The notes below the pieces were generated by a model. It was not told the DNA's origin. It worked only from the letters and a program-made list of their open reading frames with translations, and searched no databases. From positions 76,861,960 through 76,925,959 of the forward strand of contig CM075862.1 in the NCBI GenBank assembly GCA_037975125.1: 64,000 bases of DNA, written 5' to 3'. Source of the stretch: Latrodectus hesperus. Lineage: Eukaryota > Arthropoda > Arachnida > Araneae > Theridiidae. Positions 14,413 through 27,163 of the stretch are shown one piece after another (position 1 is the first letter of the stretch; the number at the start of each line of letters is the position of its first letter). The position numbers and the translations under genes are program-made.

Positions 14413-15270
14413 GTTAATTAATTATTAATCATGTAAAATCATGTTCAATACTTTATTTTTAATTAAAATATTTTTTCTTATAATTTAAAGATAGCTCCCT
14501 AGAACTATTTTTAATTATTCCATAATTCATATAAAGGTTATATTTTGAGAAAATTCAGGAGAAAGTCTAGAAATGTAGTCGTAATGTTAATTAATTATTA
14601 ATCATGCAAAATCATGTTAAATACTTTTTTATTTTTAATTAAAATCTTTTTTATAATTTAAAGATAGTTCATTAGAACTATTTTTAAATATTCCATAATT
14701 CATATAAAGGTTATCTTTTGAGAAAATTCAGGAGAAATTCAAGAAACATAGTTGTAATGTTTATTAATTATTAATCATGTAAAATCATGTTAAATACTTT
14801 TTTACTTTTCATTAAAATCTTTTTTTATAATTTAAAGATTGTCTTTTAGAACTATTTTTAAATATTCCATAATTCATATAAAGATTGCATTTTGTGAAAA
14901 TTCAGGAGAAAATTTAGAAATGTAGTCTTAAAGTTAATTAATTATTAATAATGTAAAATCAAATTAAATACTTTTCTATTTTTAATTAAAATATTTTTTT
15001 TATGATTTAAAGATTTTTCATTAGAACTAATTATAAATATTCCATAATTCATATAAAGGTTTTATTTTGAGAGATTTCAGGAGATAGTCTTGAAATTTAG
15101 TCTTAATGTTAACTAATCATTAATCATGTAAAATAAGGTTAAATAATTTTTATTTTCAATTCAAATTTTTTTTATAATTTAAAGATTGTCCCTTAGATCT
15201 ATTTTTAAGTATTCCATAATTTATATAAAAGTTTTATTTTGAGAAAATTCAGGAGAATATCTAGAAATGA
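14413..15270 (+). repeat. tandem array of ~174-bp AT-rich unit, five copies
   Basis: Unit starts at about 14413, 14585, 14760, 14933 and 15108, giving spacings of 172-175. Each begins GTTAATTAATTATTAATCATG or close and contains ATTCCATAATTCATATAAAG and AAATTCAGGAGA. Copies differ by scattered substitutions and small indels, so the array is not fresh. No open frame crosses the units. Confidence 0.93.
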
Positions 15271-17691
15271 ATATTAGTAAAATAATTAACAGACATTTCA
15301 ACACTGTGGGAAAAATTAAATCTTTTTTAGTGAATCTATATCATCCGTATTTTAAATATATATTGAACTAATATAAGAGAATTACTCCAAGAACGTGAGC
15401 AAAAATATTATATCACTGATAACTACTAATAAACTAAGAATTAACAGAAAAAATAATTTCAAAACTAAATTTCTTTAAACTTAATGCGGTATATTTAGAT
15501 ACCATTATTTATGAATTTTACTATTTTCCTATTATTTATGATAATATTATTATTTATGAATTTTGAATTAAATATTAAATTTATTTAGAAATTTATATTA
15601 TTGTTGAAAACATCTTTATTTTTAAGTTTATTCATTGTATTGAATTAGTATATCAGAAATATTTCATCAAGTTTTTCTATGCAAATTTTTAATAACTATT
15701 TGTATTTTCACTTTGTACTAAACTAATATGAATGAGTGATAAATAGGTTGATAAAACATTAATTGAATTATAATGCTAAATTAAAGCACTCCTAATTTTG
15801 TATATAGCATGGAGAAGGTTAAATTTTACTTTAAAAATTGTGCGTTTGTATGAGCATCGCGTTTGAATATAAAGTTATATAAAGCCCATTATTAGCTTAA
15901 ATATATTTATATTTTGAGTTAATTATTTATAAAACATTGTATTATGATCAAATTATCAGAATTTTTACAAATCCTTATTATATTATTTAAGTTTATTTTA
16001 CCAAATTAAAACAAAAATTAAAAACATCGTTGATGCACACAAATATGACCAGTATGTAATTTTAAAATAAAAAAAATTTTTTGAAAATACGTAGATAACA
16101 CAAAAGTAGAATTTCTATAATTTGTAATAAAACGTCTTCAAACATTTCTAATATTTGTGGCAATATTTATACTATCAAACTTTCTCAATAATCATCATTC
16201 CTAAACTTAATCATGCATGTTAAATTACGTTTAGTAAACTGTTTAATCGTGTTTATTATCAATTATACTTAGAAGACATAAAAATACAGAATTTTTTGAT
16301 CAGTTGACTACTGATTAACAAAAAATCCATACCTTTCTTAAACATTCTCGTGATAGTGGTTGAATAAATTTTTCAGCAAATTTTCGATAGCACTTCGCTT
16401 GTTCAGATTATAATGTCTCCAAATGGATGGAGTACGTATAAGTATTCTCATTGTGTCAGAATTCTCAAGTTCACATAACAATAAGCTGGTTAAATCCTAT
16501 TTTAGTCTACCGTTGGTGAAAACAAAAAGAGTGCATCCAAACATTTTCTCGCCAATCGAAGATCACCAATCGTGAATCACGTGATCACGTGAAATTGCTT
16601 CGATTATTTTATCCACGTGTATTGCGATTTCAAATATATGTTTTACTAACATATTACAGCTATGCTTTAGACAAAATGTCGTATTTATTTAACATAGTTT
16701 ATGATAATATATTATAAAACATATAAAAATAAAAAAACAATATTGTATATATTTGCCGTATATTCAAATATATATGCTCATTTTTATAATATATTTTTTA
16801 AATTAAGCAATACAGCTCAATCAATAGCGTGAATATCATCATTTTTTAATTAAATTTTGAAATTTCATTTTATATAACATGTGCTTGAACCACACTGACT
16901 CAAACAATTCTTAATTTTCCATAACTTAATATCAAAATCTGAATTAATAGTTTGAACAATAAAAGTACTTACTCATTAAATTCACAAAATCTTTTCACTC
17001 ATAGAAACTCACACTTTTGAAAAGTGCACAATTGTTCTTATATTCCCTTTTGAAAGACAAGATATAATGCCAAAGCATTGTATTGCTTTTTATCCTAAAT
17101 AATGGCTTTCAATAAAAATCGTTCGGTTGTTGTAATATTTTTAAATAAATATTTCTTATAACCTCATAATTAAATACTTTGACTTTGAGTAGAAAAAAAC
17201 TGAGGATGAAGTATGTAGTGATGTTTTAAATATTTTCTATATATTCCAGCAGACATTTTGAGATCCAAGAAAATTGAATGCATAAATAGAAACGTTTTTC
17301 ATGACAAGTATATACTCATGTGCAATTCTAATTTTGTTTCTAATTATAATTCTAATTTTCTTTATTTCAGTATGCAAGCGACTAATACCAATTCATCAAG
17401 TATTACTGTGTACATTCCACAAGATGAATAGTAACTCATGATCACTTTTGATTTCATCAGAGAAAGTAAGCAATTTCATTTGCAAAGGCCCGATGATGCC
17501 ATATACAAGTATCATTCTAAATAATTAAGTAATTTTAAAATTAATTTGGCCAATAAAAATATAAGTACACTATTATTTTCTATTTAAATTTCCAAAACGT
17601 TGATCAATTTCTACATATTAATTTTTTTTTCTAAAAATATCATTTTAACTTATTTTTAAAGAAGTGCTTTTTTGTCATCTGCGTATTTATT
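15271..17691. other. AT-rich DNA, no gene seen
   Basis: Two items stand out: a CACGTG-rich palindrome at 16578-16591, and a 29-base stretch at 17403-17431 that nearly matches 19110-19138 inside a mariner-like element (two differences). Otherwise unassigned. Confidence 0.5.
16578..16619. promoter_or_regulatory. cluster of three CACGTG E-boxes (candidate only)
   Basis: A perfect 14-bp palindrome CACGTGATCACGTG (16578-16591) contains two CACGTG motifs, and a third lies at 16614-16619. CACGTG is the canonical site of bHLH factors of the Myc and CLOCK/CYCLE types. There is no gene beside it, so function is unproven and chance is possible. Confidence 0.3.
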
Positions 17692-17881
17692 ATGAAAATG
17701 TTACCCGGTATTGGTTGGGATAGAATCGTAGCCAATGAACATGCAGTTCGAAATTCGCTGCATTAAGAAAGAGAAGAGTTTGGCGATGCAATTGCAGATT
17801 TGGCTCCGTATTTCACTGTTGGTGGTGTGGTGGGTCCAAATAAGATTCATCCCAACGAGCTTTATAACGAAGAGTACTGTT
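17692..17881 (+). pseudogene. unidentified coding-like fragment, one in-frame stop
   Basis: From ATG 17692 the frame reads MKMLPGIGWDRIVANEHAV, RNSLH, a TAA stop, then EREEFGDAIADLAPYFTVGG, VVGPNKIHPNELYNEEYC and a stop. The amino-acid mix is protein-like and unlike the Lys/Asn/Ile-rich frames nearby. I do not recognise the family. It could be a decayed exon, a transposon piece or chance. The overlapping ORFs in other frames look like shadows. Confidence 0.3.
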
Positions 17882-18487
17882 AAAAGCTTCACATTTATGT
17901 GGGGAAAAATTTTAGAAATAAATAGGTAATAAAATAGAGCGAAAATAAATAAAAACTTTAACTCAATTATTGTAACATATTTTATGCATATGTTTTATTT
18001 CTGTAACAAAATACTAATTAATAAACATGGTTTATTTTGTCCATAAATTAGCCTTCAAAATAATGAAATGACAAAAACAAGATAAATAAAAAATCATAAT
18101 AAGAAGCAATTAGTTAAAATAAACCAGATAAAACTATTATAAGAGAGAGTTAAATGACTCTTTAGTTCCATCGTAATTATCATTAATCACCGAAGTGAGA
18201 ATCACGTTGCTTCCTTTTTAAAAAGAAATATTAATTCCCTAATTAGAAAATATGATCAGAGTTAGTAGCTACTCAAAATTGATAATGATTTTGTAATGAA
18301 GGTTATTAATTTATTTTCACAGATAAGATTTAGCTTCTTTTTATTTCTTGATAAAGAATCTAAAATTTATAATAACTTAAGGCTTTGTGTTTATAAAAGA
18401 CGTGTTGACTAAAAAATAAATATTTGATATTTGTGAAACGTGAAAAAAGTCGAATTATATTAATTGATAATTATTGTTTTTAAACAG

Positions 18488-19475
<988 letters not shown>

Positions 19476-19488
19476 TATATATATATAT

Positions 19489-19577
<89 letters not shown>
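19476..19577. repeat. (AT)n microsatellite, right of TIR element
   Basis: About 100 bases of AT dinucleotide starting at the right end of the inverted-repeat element; probably the other half of the (AT)n it inserted into, or expanded afterwards. Confidence 0.93.
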
Positions 19578-19579
<2 letters not shown>

Positions 19580-21660
19580 ATACATAATGCGTTATGTACA
19601 AATGATTTACGTTAACTTTTCTCGTTAAAGAGGGTTTAAACCGAATATTAAAGAAAAACTCTGTTATCAACGAAATACATGCATTTTATCAAAACCAAGT
19701 TAAGAACATTTTAAATAAAAGAAACTTATTATACAAATGTAACTAAAAACAGTTAATTTCAAATAAATCAAACAATTCCAAAAAGAGTTTTATTACACGT
19801 TTTTCGCTGCAGGAGCTATCTAAAATAACGTCCCACCGACATCTTTTTTAGTAGAATGTGCAATAATCAATAAGTTTAATTTAATTTTATAAAGAACATA
19901 ATTGACACAATGTGCAGATGTACTCAAAATTGATTGTGAACTGTACAGACCATTATAAATTTCCCAGTAGAGAAATATAATGCGGGGGATCAAAGCGTTA
20001 TCGGGGAAAAACACCTGCGATACCTGGTAAAGGCAATCGCGTTAAAAGAGTACGGTGTTATAGAGGGGCACTACATTCGCAAATGTCAAAATATTCTGGA
20101 CAATTAGATGGTCGCTTCATAGAAAGCATTTAAGAAATTTGCCTTAACATTTAAAAAGAGGTAAATTCAGATTTGCAAAATCTTTGTCGTTGCATTATAT
20201 AAATGTATACATTTATATCCATATAAACCGAAAATTGCTGAGTGAATTTCCTTTAATCTTAATACAAGTAAGATTTATCGTCCCAAGGACAACATAATTC
20301 AGATGCAGAATATATTTAATCCTCCACTTCTAGTAAGGAATACCATATATTGTCGAAAATATTCCTAATTTTCAGATATGAGTGTTAGTTGCATGTCATT
20401 TGCTGAGACGAAGAATGACATTCCTAAAATCTTCAAAAGTTCAGGCTATAGACATGGTAAAGCACCAAAAAAGATGAAAAGGAAATAGCCTAACTTAGTG
20501 CCAAATGAATAGTTTTGATAAAAGCTGTGAGAAAAGAAACCTTGTTCGAAATCTACGTTTAAAAGTTAATCAACAATTTCTGTAATGCAGTCTATGCTGA
20601 TGACATTTAAAGTCGAAGCTAATCGAAGAGAACTCTAAAGACCCCTTAGGGGGTGTCAAAAAGTTTGATATTCGAAAATAATCCAAAGCGATGGATGTTA
20701 GTCACGAATTGCTTATCATCTCTTTAAGAGAATAGTATTAATTTGAAAGGTCACTTTTCAATCCAATTTAAAATTTTTTGAAATTAAAATGAAAGAAGAA
20801 AAGACTGAAATAACCATCGAATCTATGGTTTGTGCAAAATAAATGTTAAAATATGAATATAAAGATTATAGATTTTAAATGAAACATAAGATGTCATTAA
20901 TCTGCTTTTTTTTCATATCATTATTAATTTGTGTATACATTAAATGCAAATAAAACTCATCTTTTGTTATTCATAACATTATTAATAATTAATTAATATT
21001 TTATAATGAAATTTTTATTATAAAATAATTATTATATTATAAATATAATATATATAATAAATTATATATAATAATATAATAAAAATAATATTATAATATA
21101 AAATAAAAATAACATATAATAAAATAATTAAAATTATATAATAAATTATTAATTAATAATAATAACATAAATTACCAAAATATTTCTATTCTGGTAATTT
21201 TTATTGACAAATAGATGATTTGTATGAGACATAAAGGATCTGTGGAAAGTGTTTCAGTTATTGACTTACGTACACGGGCATAAAATAAGATCCACTGATA
21301 GAAGTGAATGTACAAGGTTATTATGTAACTCTGGCAATGAAATAATAAAATAAAGTTCTTATAATATTTCAATAGAATGCATGATTGATTCGTGTTTTGT
21401 TTTGTTTGTTAATATTGATTAACATGAGACAAAACAAAGAATCTATGTATGATATATTAATAAAATTTTTGGAGATGATTTTAAAAATCCTAGTATGTTA
21501 ATTACTTTTACTTTTCAGTTTTGCAAAGTGCTTGCTATAAAAAATTCTCTTAGTTATATCTAATTTACACTATTTAATCAATTTTTTCTTTTAGATTCAG
21601 TCACATGACTTTTTATTTGGAGTACTAGCCAAAAATGTATTTAACTCCATTTATAAATAC
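19578..21660. other. AT-rich DNA, no gene seen
   Basis: 20990-21175 is extremely A/T-rich with TTAATAATTAAT-type words. No frame or repeat family recognised. Confidence 0.5.
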
Positions 21661-21721
21661 AGTAGAAGTTTAAGTATCCGTACTCAATCCGAATTGTTAG
21701 TTAACCGAATAACTTTCTGAG

Positions 21722-22030
21722 CCGCCCAACTTGTCTAGTGGTCTGCGTACCTGACTGCGGATAAGGAGGTCCTGGGTTTGAATTCCGGTTCGAGCATGGA
21801 TGTACTTTCTCTCTCTATCTATCCTGTCTTTGTCCTTTCCTTGTATGAATGAGGAGTGAATGGTTGCCTACCCTATAAACGGGTCCCTATGGCATGTGTG
21901 TAGAGCAAAGTCGTACTTTCACCTTCATCGTGCTCTGATTAAACGAAAGACGCTCCCAATTGACCTAAATTCGCATAGCCAAGGCATAGCGAGCTTGGCT
22001 TGTCCAAGTGTCATTAGTAACAACAACAAC
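21722..22030 (+). mobile_element. tRNA-derived SINE, type A
   Basis: Ten-base duplication AACTTTCTGA at 21712-21721 and 22031-22040. Head with CTTGTCTAGTGGTCTGCG, B box-like GGTTTGAATTCC, shared tail and terminal (AAC)n. Inserted just inside the left end of the Tigger-like element. Confidence 0.92.
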
Positions 22031-22124
22031 AACTTTCTGAATTTTTAGAAAAATAAATTAAACGAAGAAGAGAGGGAAATTTAGAAAAAAAGGAAAGTTA
22101 TAAGAGAAGGGAGAAGACGAGAAT

Positions 22125-22127
<3 letters not shown>

Positions 22128-22157
<30 letters not shown>
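22128..22157. repeat. (GA)n microsatellite
   Basis: Thirty bases of GA dinucleotide. Confidence 0.95.
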
Positions 22158-22160
<3 letters not shown>

Positions 22161-22179
22161 TCTCACTTGAGCAATTCAG

Positions 22180-22426
22180 AAGCATTCTTTTGAAAATTCC
22201 TGTATGTTCAGAAGTTAGTTCTGAAGATATAGGAGAATGGTTTATGTGTGACACCCTAGTTATCAAATTGCAAACTGTGATGGCAAACTTATTGAAAGTG
22301 TCGAGGAAGACGATGACCTTAATGTCCAAGTTGAAGCAGACACGAGACCATCAGATAGCGAGGCATTTGCAGGCATTGAATTTGAGCCAGCAAATAGTTC
22401 AGCGTTTAAGTGAAGTGAATCAAACA
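22180..22426 (+). pseudogene. Tigger/pogo-like transposase C-terminal remnant
   Basis: Frame one reads SSEDIGEWFMCDT. After a one-base shift near 22260 it continues YQIANCDGKLIESVEEDDDL, then NVQVEADTRPSDSEAF. This is the layout of the acidic C-terminal tail of Tigger/jerky-like DDE proteins: a DI-EW--CD motif, then an EE-hxxSV motif and an acidic run. The DNA-binding and catalytic domains are absent. It ends at TGA just before the target site of the deleted LINE. Confidence 0.6.
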
Positions 22427-22449
22427 TCAACCCGAGTGTGACCACATGT

Positions 22450-23224
22450 CAGCCACCAGAAGAGTCGGCAAGTTGTGGATAGCCGATGTCCTGTAGGAAT
22501 GACAGGATAGCCTTGAATATAGAATCAGAGGCCGTGAGCCAGCTCCCGTAAACCCTGGTGTTATGCGACCCGTGCCTAGGGTTATTTGGCACCGCGGGAA
22601 TGGTGTCTTAACGGAGCCTCTAGTTGCCTGGCGAATTTCTAGAGTAATTTGCCTTGCCCAGTATCTCAGGCAATGCTGGGTGGACTTATATTACCTGAGC
22701 TTATTAATTGTTATCTTGTGGCTGAGGAGACACAAGAAATAATAAACCTTTCTGCATTTGCAGGTGAAGCCTCTGAAGTAGACCTTGCTGAAAAAGACAA
22801 GGGAACTCAGAGGCAATCTAGTAAAGGGGCAGCAATGAATCCTTCACTTGAGGTAGAAATAACCTCCAAACCTTCTTCTGGTGAAATTCAGGAAGCTATC
22901 CCTAGCATGACTGACTTTCTGACCTGATGGGACTGTTTCAGCAAGACCCTATCTGCTGGAAATGTCATACGCAAGAGGAAACGGCAGAGCATATCATTTA
23001 TGAATGCTAGGTTCTTGCCCTCCCTAGATTAACTTCGTTAAGCATCATCCATACTAGAGAGTTACACCTAGACTTCATTAAAGGGTTATCGGACTTTATT
23101 AATAAAGTGGTTGACCCGTGCCACTTTAACTAGGAAACATTGGGCTTGGAGTTAATGGTTCAAAATGCTGATAAAAGCAGAGGTGCCCAATGACATACAA
23201 ACCCAACTTTAAGCAGAAGAAGAA
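22450..23224 (+). mobile_element. deleted LINE derivative, copy 2 (5'-truncated)
   Basis: Twelve-base duplication GTGACCACATGT at 22438-22449 and 23225-23236. It starts at CAGCCACCAGAAGAGTCGG, about 40 bases inside the start of copy 1, which is typical 5' truncation in target-primed reverse transcription. It has the same internal junction near 22928, the same LINE tail and a (GAA)n end. The 5' frame 22649-22927 (VDLAEKDKGTQRQSSKGAAM) is homologous to that of copies 1 and 4. Confidence 0.9.
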
Positions 23225-23594
23225 GTGACCACATGTGAATTTTCACTGTCAAGCGCATGCGCAAATTGGCTTCCCGAAAACGGATGAAGGCAGTGAAACA
23301 GCTTTCTCTGACAGAGATGTTATATAAGCAAGCAATGATTCTTATTTACAGCACTGTACATACAGACTGTATTAATATACAGCACTTGTAAGTACATTAG
23401 CATATAGAAGTGTTGTCTTTAGATTGATTAAAAGCTCTTTTTCTTTAAAAATATATTGTTTATTCCCATTTTTAACATGCGATAATTAATTATAATGAAC
23501 ACTTTTTACGAAAAACTTCAATTCACAGAATTTATGATCATCCGAATGGGGTCCGGTCTCAGTTAGAGTTCTGATTTGGATAATTTGAGTTCTG

Positions 23595-24599
23595 TAATTA
23601 TATAATTAAACACAGCAAAGACTTAACTGATTAATTACTGTAATTTCTAGCAAAAAATAATGTATTGTTCACATGTTCGGAGTAAACTGTTTATCAGTGA
23701 GATTTTTCTACAGATGGGGAGGGGGGATGACTACTTGCAAAAAAGTGAAAATACTCTATTGTTAGCAAAATAGGCAAAATTAGTGAAAATGTTTTCTATA
23801 ATGTCCTGATGGAAGCTGAAATTATATCATCAGATGAAAAGAATTGCTTAAAAATGAGCAATATGATAATCTGGCATTCTTGGATTTTTCAAACTCAAAT
23901 TTCGATCAGAAATTGCTAAATCGGTCTGCCTGTGTATATATTGTATGACTATATTATGAATATAGATTTCTAAGATTAAATAAACAATGTGCATTCGTCA
24001 ACCTAACATATATATATATTTTCAGCGTACAATTTTAATGCTTCCCGACAATATTTTTTTGAATTCAGTGAGAATATGTCTTCTTTAATTGATATGCCAG
24101 TTATGATTGTATTATTATAATACTGCTTTTGATTTTGTCGTGATGTACATCTCGACATAAGCAAAAATATTTCAACTGAGGATTACATGGCAATGTCATT
24201 CGCATATTATAAATAAACAAAGTTTCCGATGTCTCAGCACTACAAGCACTTTTCTTTAGATTCGATTAGTTTAAATTTTAGCATGATGAGTTACAGCTAC
24301 CGATTTCTACCAAACAAAGTAATTAAAACGAGTCGATGCTTTTTAATATTGATCAGAAGCTAAGTGACTAAGTCGATACCTGAGGTGTTTTCTCCTAATA
24401 AAATCATGCACACCATCAATGGAGCATTTTGATGACATGGCGTTTATTGAAAAGAAAGTCAAATAAATTTGGCTTCCTTTTAAATCACTATACCAATGAA
24501 ATCAACAACGAAGAGATTAAAGAAGCTTTCGTGGCAAAGAAACTTTTACCATGCAGCAGCAGTATAATTTTCTATTAAGTTAGGCATCGAATTTTATGT
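23595..24599. other. no gene identified
   Basis: Mixed AT-rich sequence. 24360-24599 may include the degraded 5' part of the LINE relic that follows, but no motif is readable. Confidence 0.4.
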
Positions 24600-25440
24600 A
24601 CCAGGGGCAGAATCTTCGGAAAATCTGTTCAAGTGTCGGCGTTTGCAGACGACATTGCACTGGTAGCCAGATAAAAAATACTTAATAGAAGCCTTTGAAG
24701 CTATTGAGAGGGAGGCCTGTTGGGCTTGTTGTTAATCAAGCTAAAACTAAATATTTCCCTGTAACTTGAACCCAATTTACCCAAACTCATCTATTTATTG
24801 GTGATTATGAATTTGAAACAGTTGAGGAGTTCATCTATCTTGGCTCAATGTTTAACAAAAACAATGACATTATCCAAGAGGTAAGAAGATGTTTAATTGC
24901 AGCCAAGAAAGCCTTTTTTGGCCTACGACATTTATTAAAAACTAACTTTGTATCACGAAACACTAAGTTACAGATCTATAGAACGCTCATCCGTCCCGTT
25001 TTGACCTATGCCTCAGAAATTTGGACTTTAACTGTAAGAGAGGAGAGGCTGTTGGTCCTATTTGAACGCAGGATTTTAAGAAGTATCTTTGGAGGTTCGA
25101 AGAAAAACGGTGTCTGGCGCAGAAGATACAATAGAGAAATCTATCGAATGTACAAGAAGCTAGACGTTGTACATCACATTAAAGTAAGACGTCTCAATTG
25201 GGTTGGACATGTTATTAGAATGAAGGACAATAAAACACTAAGGGAAATTCTTTTGCAAAACCCATCAGCGTAAGAAGAAGAGGAAGACCAAAGCTCAGAT
25301 GGGTGGATGCAGTCGAAGAAGACTGTAGGGTCCTTGGAACACAAAATTGGAGGAGTTTGGCTGCCAGTAGATGTGGCTGGAAGAAATTTATTCAGAAGGC
25401 CTTGTCCCATCCTGGGCTGGCGCGCCATGAATGATCATGA
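24600..25440 (+). pseudogene. LINE reverse transcriptase relic (palm to C-terminus)
   Basis: The catalytic box FADD lies at 24642-24653 within VSAFADDIALVAR. Then come GLVVNQAKTKYF, ETVEEFIYLGSMF and a long open part (24848-25273) with LQIYRTLIRPVLTYASEIW, ERRILRSIFGG and RRLNWVGHVIRMKD. After a stop it continues RRRGRPKLRWVDAVEED and ALSHPGLARH. This is the thumb and C-terminal tail of a non-LTR retrotransposon, with several frameshifts and stops. It ends in ATGATCATGATGAT-like repeats. Same clade as 9734-10136. 5' limit not defined. Confidence 0.85.
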
Positions 25441-27163
25441 TGATCTAATTTTATAACTCAGGTCATATAAGAACGATGCTATTCTTTTCCATAGAAGTGA
25501 ACCTTATCTGAAAATATAAACCTCTTTATGCACATTAATTTATTTATTTCTCAGTTATTTAAAGAAGTTTAAAATATATTTCTATAAACTACTCTAACTT
25601 CCATTAGTAAAGTTCTGATTTGAGTTATAAATAACACTAATTTCTATAATTAAAATTAATTTTATGAGGTTTTCTATTCCATATGAAATTCCACTTTCCT
25701 ATTTGGCTTTGTTTTTAATCCCGGTGCAAGATATGCTTGTTATTTTCTAGTTTTCACAAGAATTCAATTAATCTTATCAGAGAAATTCCCTATGTCCAAA
25801 ATAGTTTATAAGTAATGCTCTTCTGAAAATTTTAATTTGTAAATTACAACTCTTTATGAGGATGAAAGTTATTCCTGTAAACAATTTTAAATATTACGCC
25901 TTAATATAAAGACTTTGTTAAGTATAAACTGCGAGAGAATCAAGAGACAAGTAAAATGTTGCTGCCTTTATAATAAACGATAAAGCAAGCGAGTTCAATC
26001 ACGCAAGTTGAACCATATAAATATATAAGAATTTTGAAGCTTAATTGAATAATTACAAAAATCACGCAAGCCCAAACCAGTCAATTGAATATTTAAGATG
26101 GTTTTCTAAAAATGGTGAGGGAAAGGTTGATCATGCATCAACTTTGGCATTAGGAGACTCGCCCTGCAAAGTATTTATAAGTAAAGAAAAATGTTACAAG
26201 TGTAGCTAAAAACATTAACATTTTCAATTAAATGCAATAATTTAGTCACAAATTATACATAAATATAGTTTTTCAATGTGGAAATATTCAATTACAAATT
26301 AATATGTTTTCAATCAAGTGTTATCATAATGTAAAACATTTTTAATCTTTTGCTATCAGAAGGAAACATGTTCCATGCTTTAAGAGAAAAATTATTGGGA
26401 TTTGTAAAAATTACATAGCGTCTTTTTGACATTTTAAAAAATTTTGGAAAAAAAGTCGTTTTGTACAAAATATTTCACGTATACGTCAACAAAACTAAGG
26501 AAAAAGTAGATCCTCTAGAAATGAAGTTATTAATTATTGAATTTTAGACTCCTATCATGTGCATTCGAATACATTTGTGATAGGTGACATGTTGGGAAAG
26601 GCTAAAACACGTTCGTTGCTGTGAATATTTTTCAAAAAGTATAAATGTAATTAAAACCACACTATGGAAATATAGAGAGAAAGGTAGAATCTGATTTCGT
26701 ACTTATTTGTTCTGTACCTCAGCGGTTACATAAAGACAGTGGTTTTATAAGTTGAGGAAAACACTCCATTGTCTTTGAAATGTGCTGAGTTCCTGCTGCA
26801 TAAGGATCTCTTCAGTGTGTTCGAATCAACATTAATTGTGATTTCAATCAAATATTGACTCTGTGATCAACACTCAATTCCATACAGCTGTCCTCTATTC
26901 AATCCCAGCCAAATATTTAGCTGAAAAACAGAATAAAAATATTTTATTTTATATATAATCGCACAAACTGCAATACATCCTAAGATTCAAATTATTTTTA
27001 AAAAGAATTAATGCTTCGTAAAATTAGTAAATCTAATTTTAAGCTAAATATTTCTTTTCACAGTTTATCCCTTTTTCATGGCTGAGTAATGGATAGAATA
27101 CTTTATGGTCTGGATTCCAGTTTAAAACTTTATGTGTTCGATTCCAAACCTAACTCAGGAATA
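25441..27163. other. AT-rich DNA, no gene seen
   Basis: No coding-like frame or repeat family recognised. Confidence 0.5.

Larger units (their letters stand above)
21661..23594 (+). mobile_element. Tigger/pogo-like element, deleted and nested
   Basis: The left end (CAGTAGAAGTTTAAGTATCCG) and the complement of the right end (CAGAACTCAAATTATCCAAAT) look like Tigger terminal repeats. The right subterminal part contains ATCCGAATGGGGTCCGGTC, typical of this group. Inside is a C-terminal transposase tail (22180-22426). Two later insertions with their own TSDs interrupt it: a SINE (21722-22030) and a deleted LINE (22450-23224). Without them the element is about 0.83 kb, so most of the transposase is gone. 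The left boundary is uncertain by a base or two. Confidence 0.65.

Noticed and set aside
14413..15270. CRISPR array
   Set aside because: Units of ~174 bp are contiguous without distinct spacers, in a eukaryotic context; the 76-bp and 121-bp arrays fail for the same reason.
20990..21175. Replication origin or scaffold attachment region
   Set aside because: Extreme A/T content alone is not evidence in a genome of this composition.
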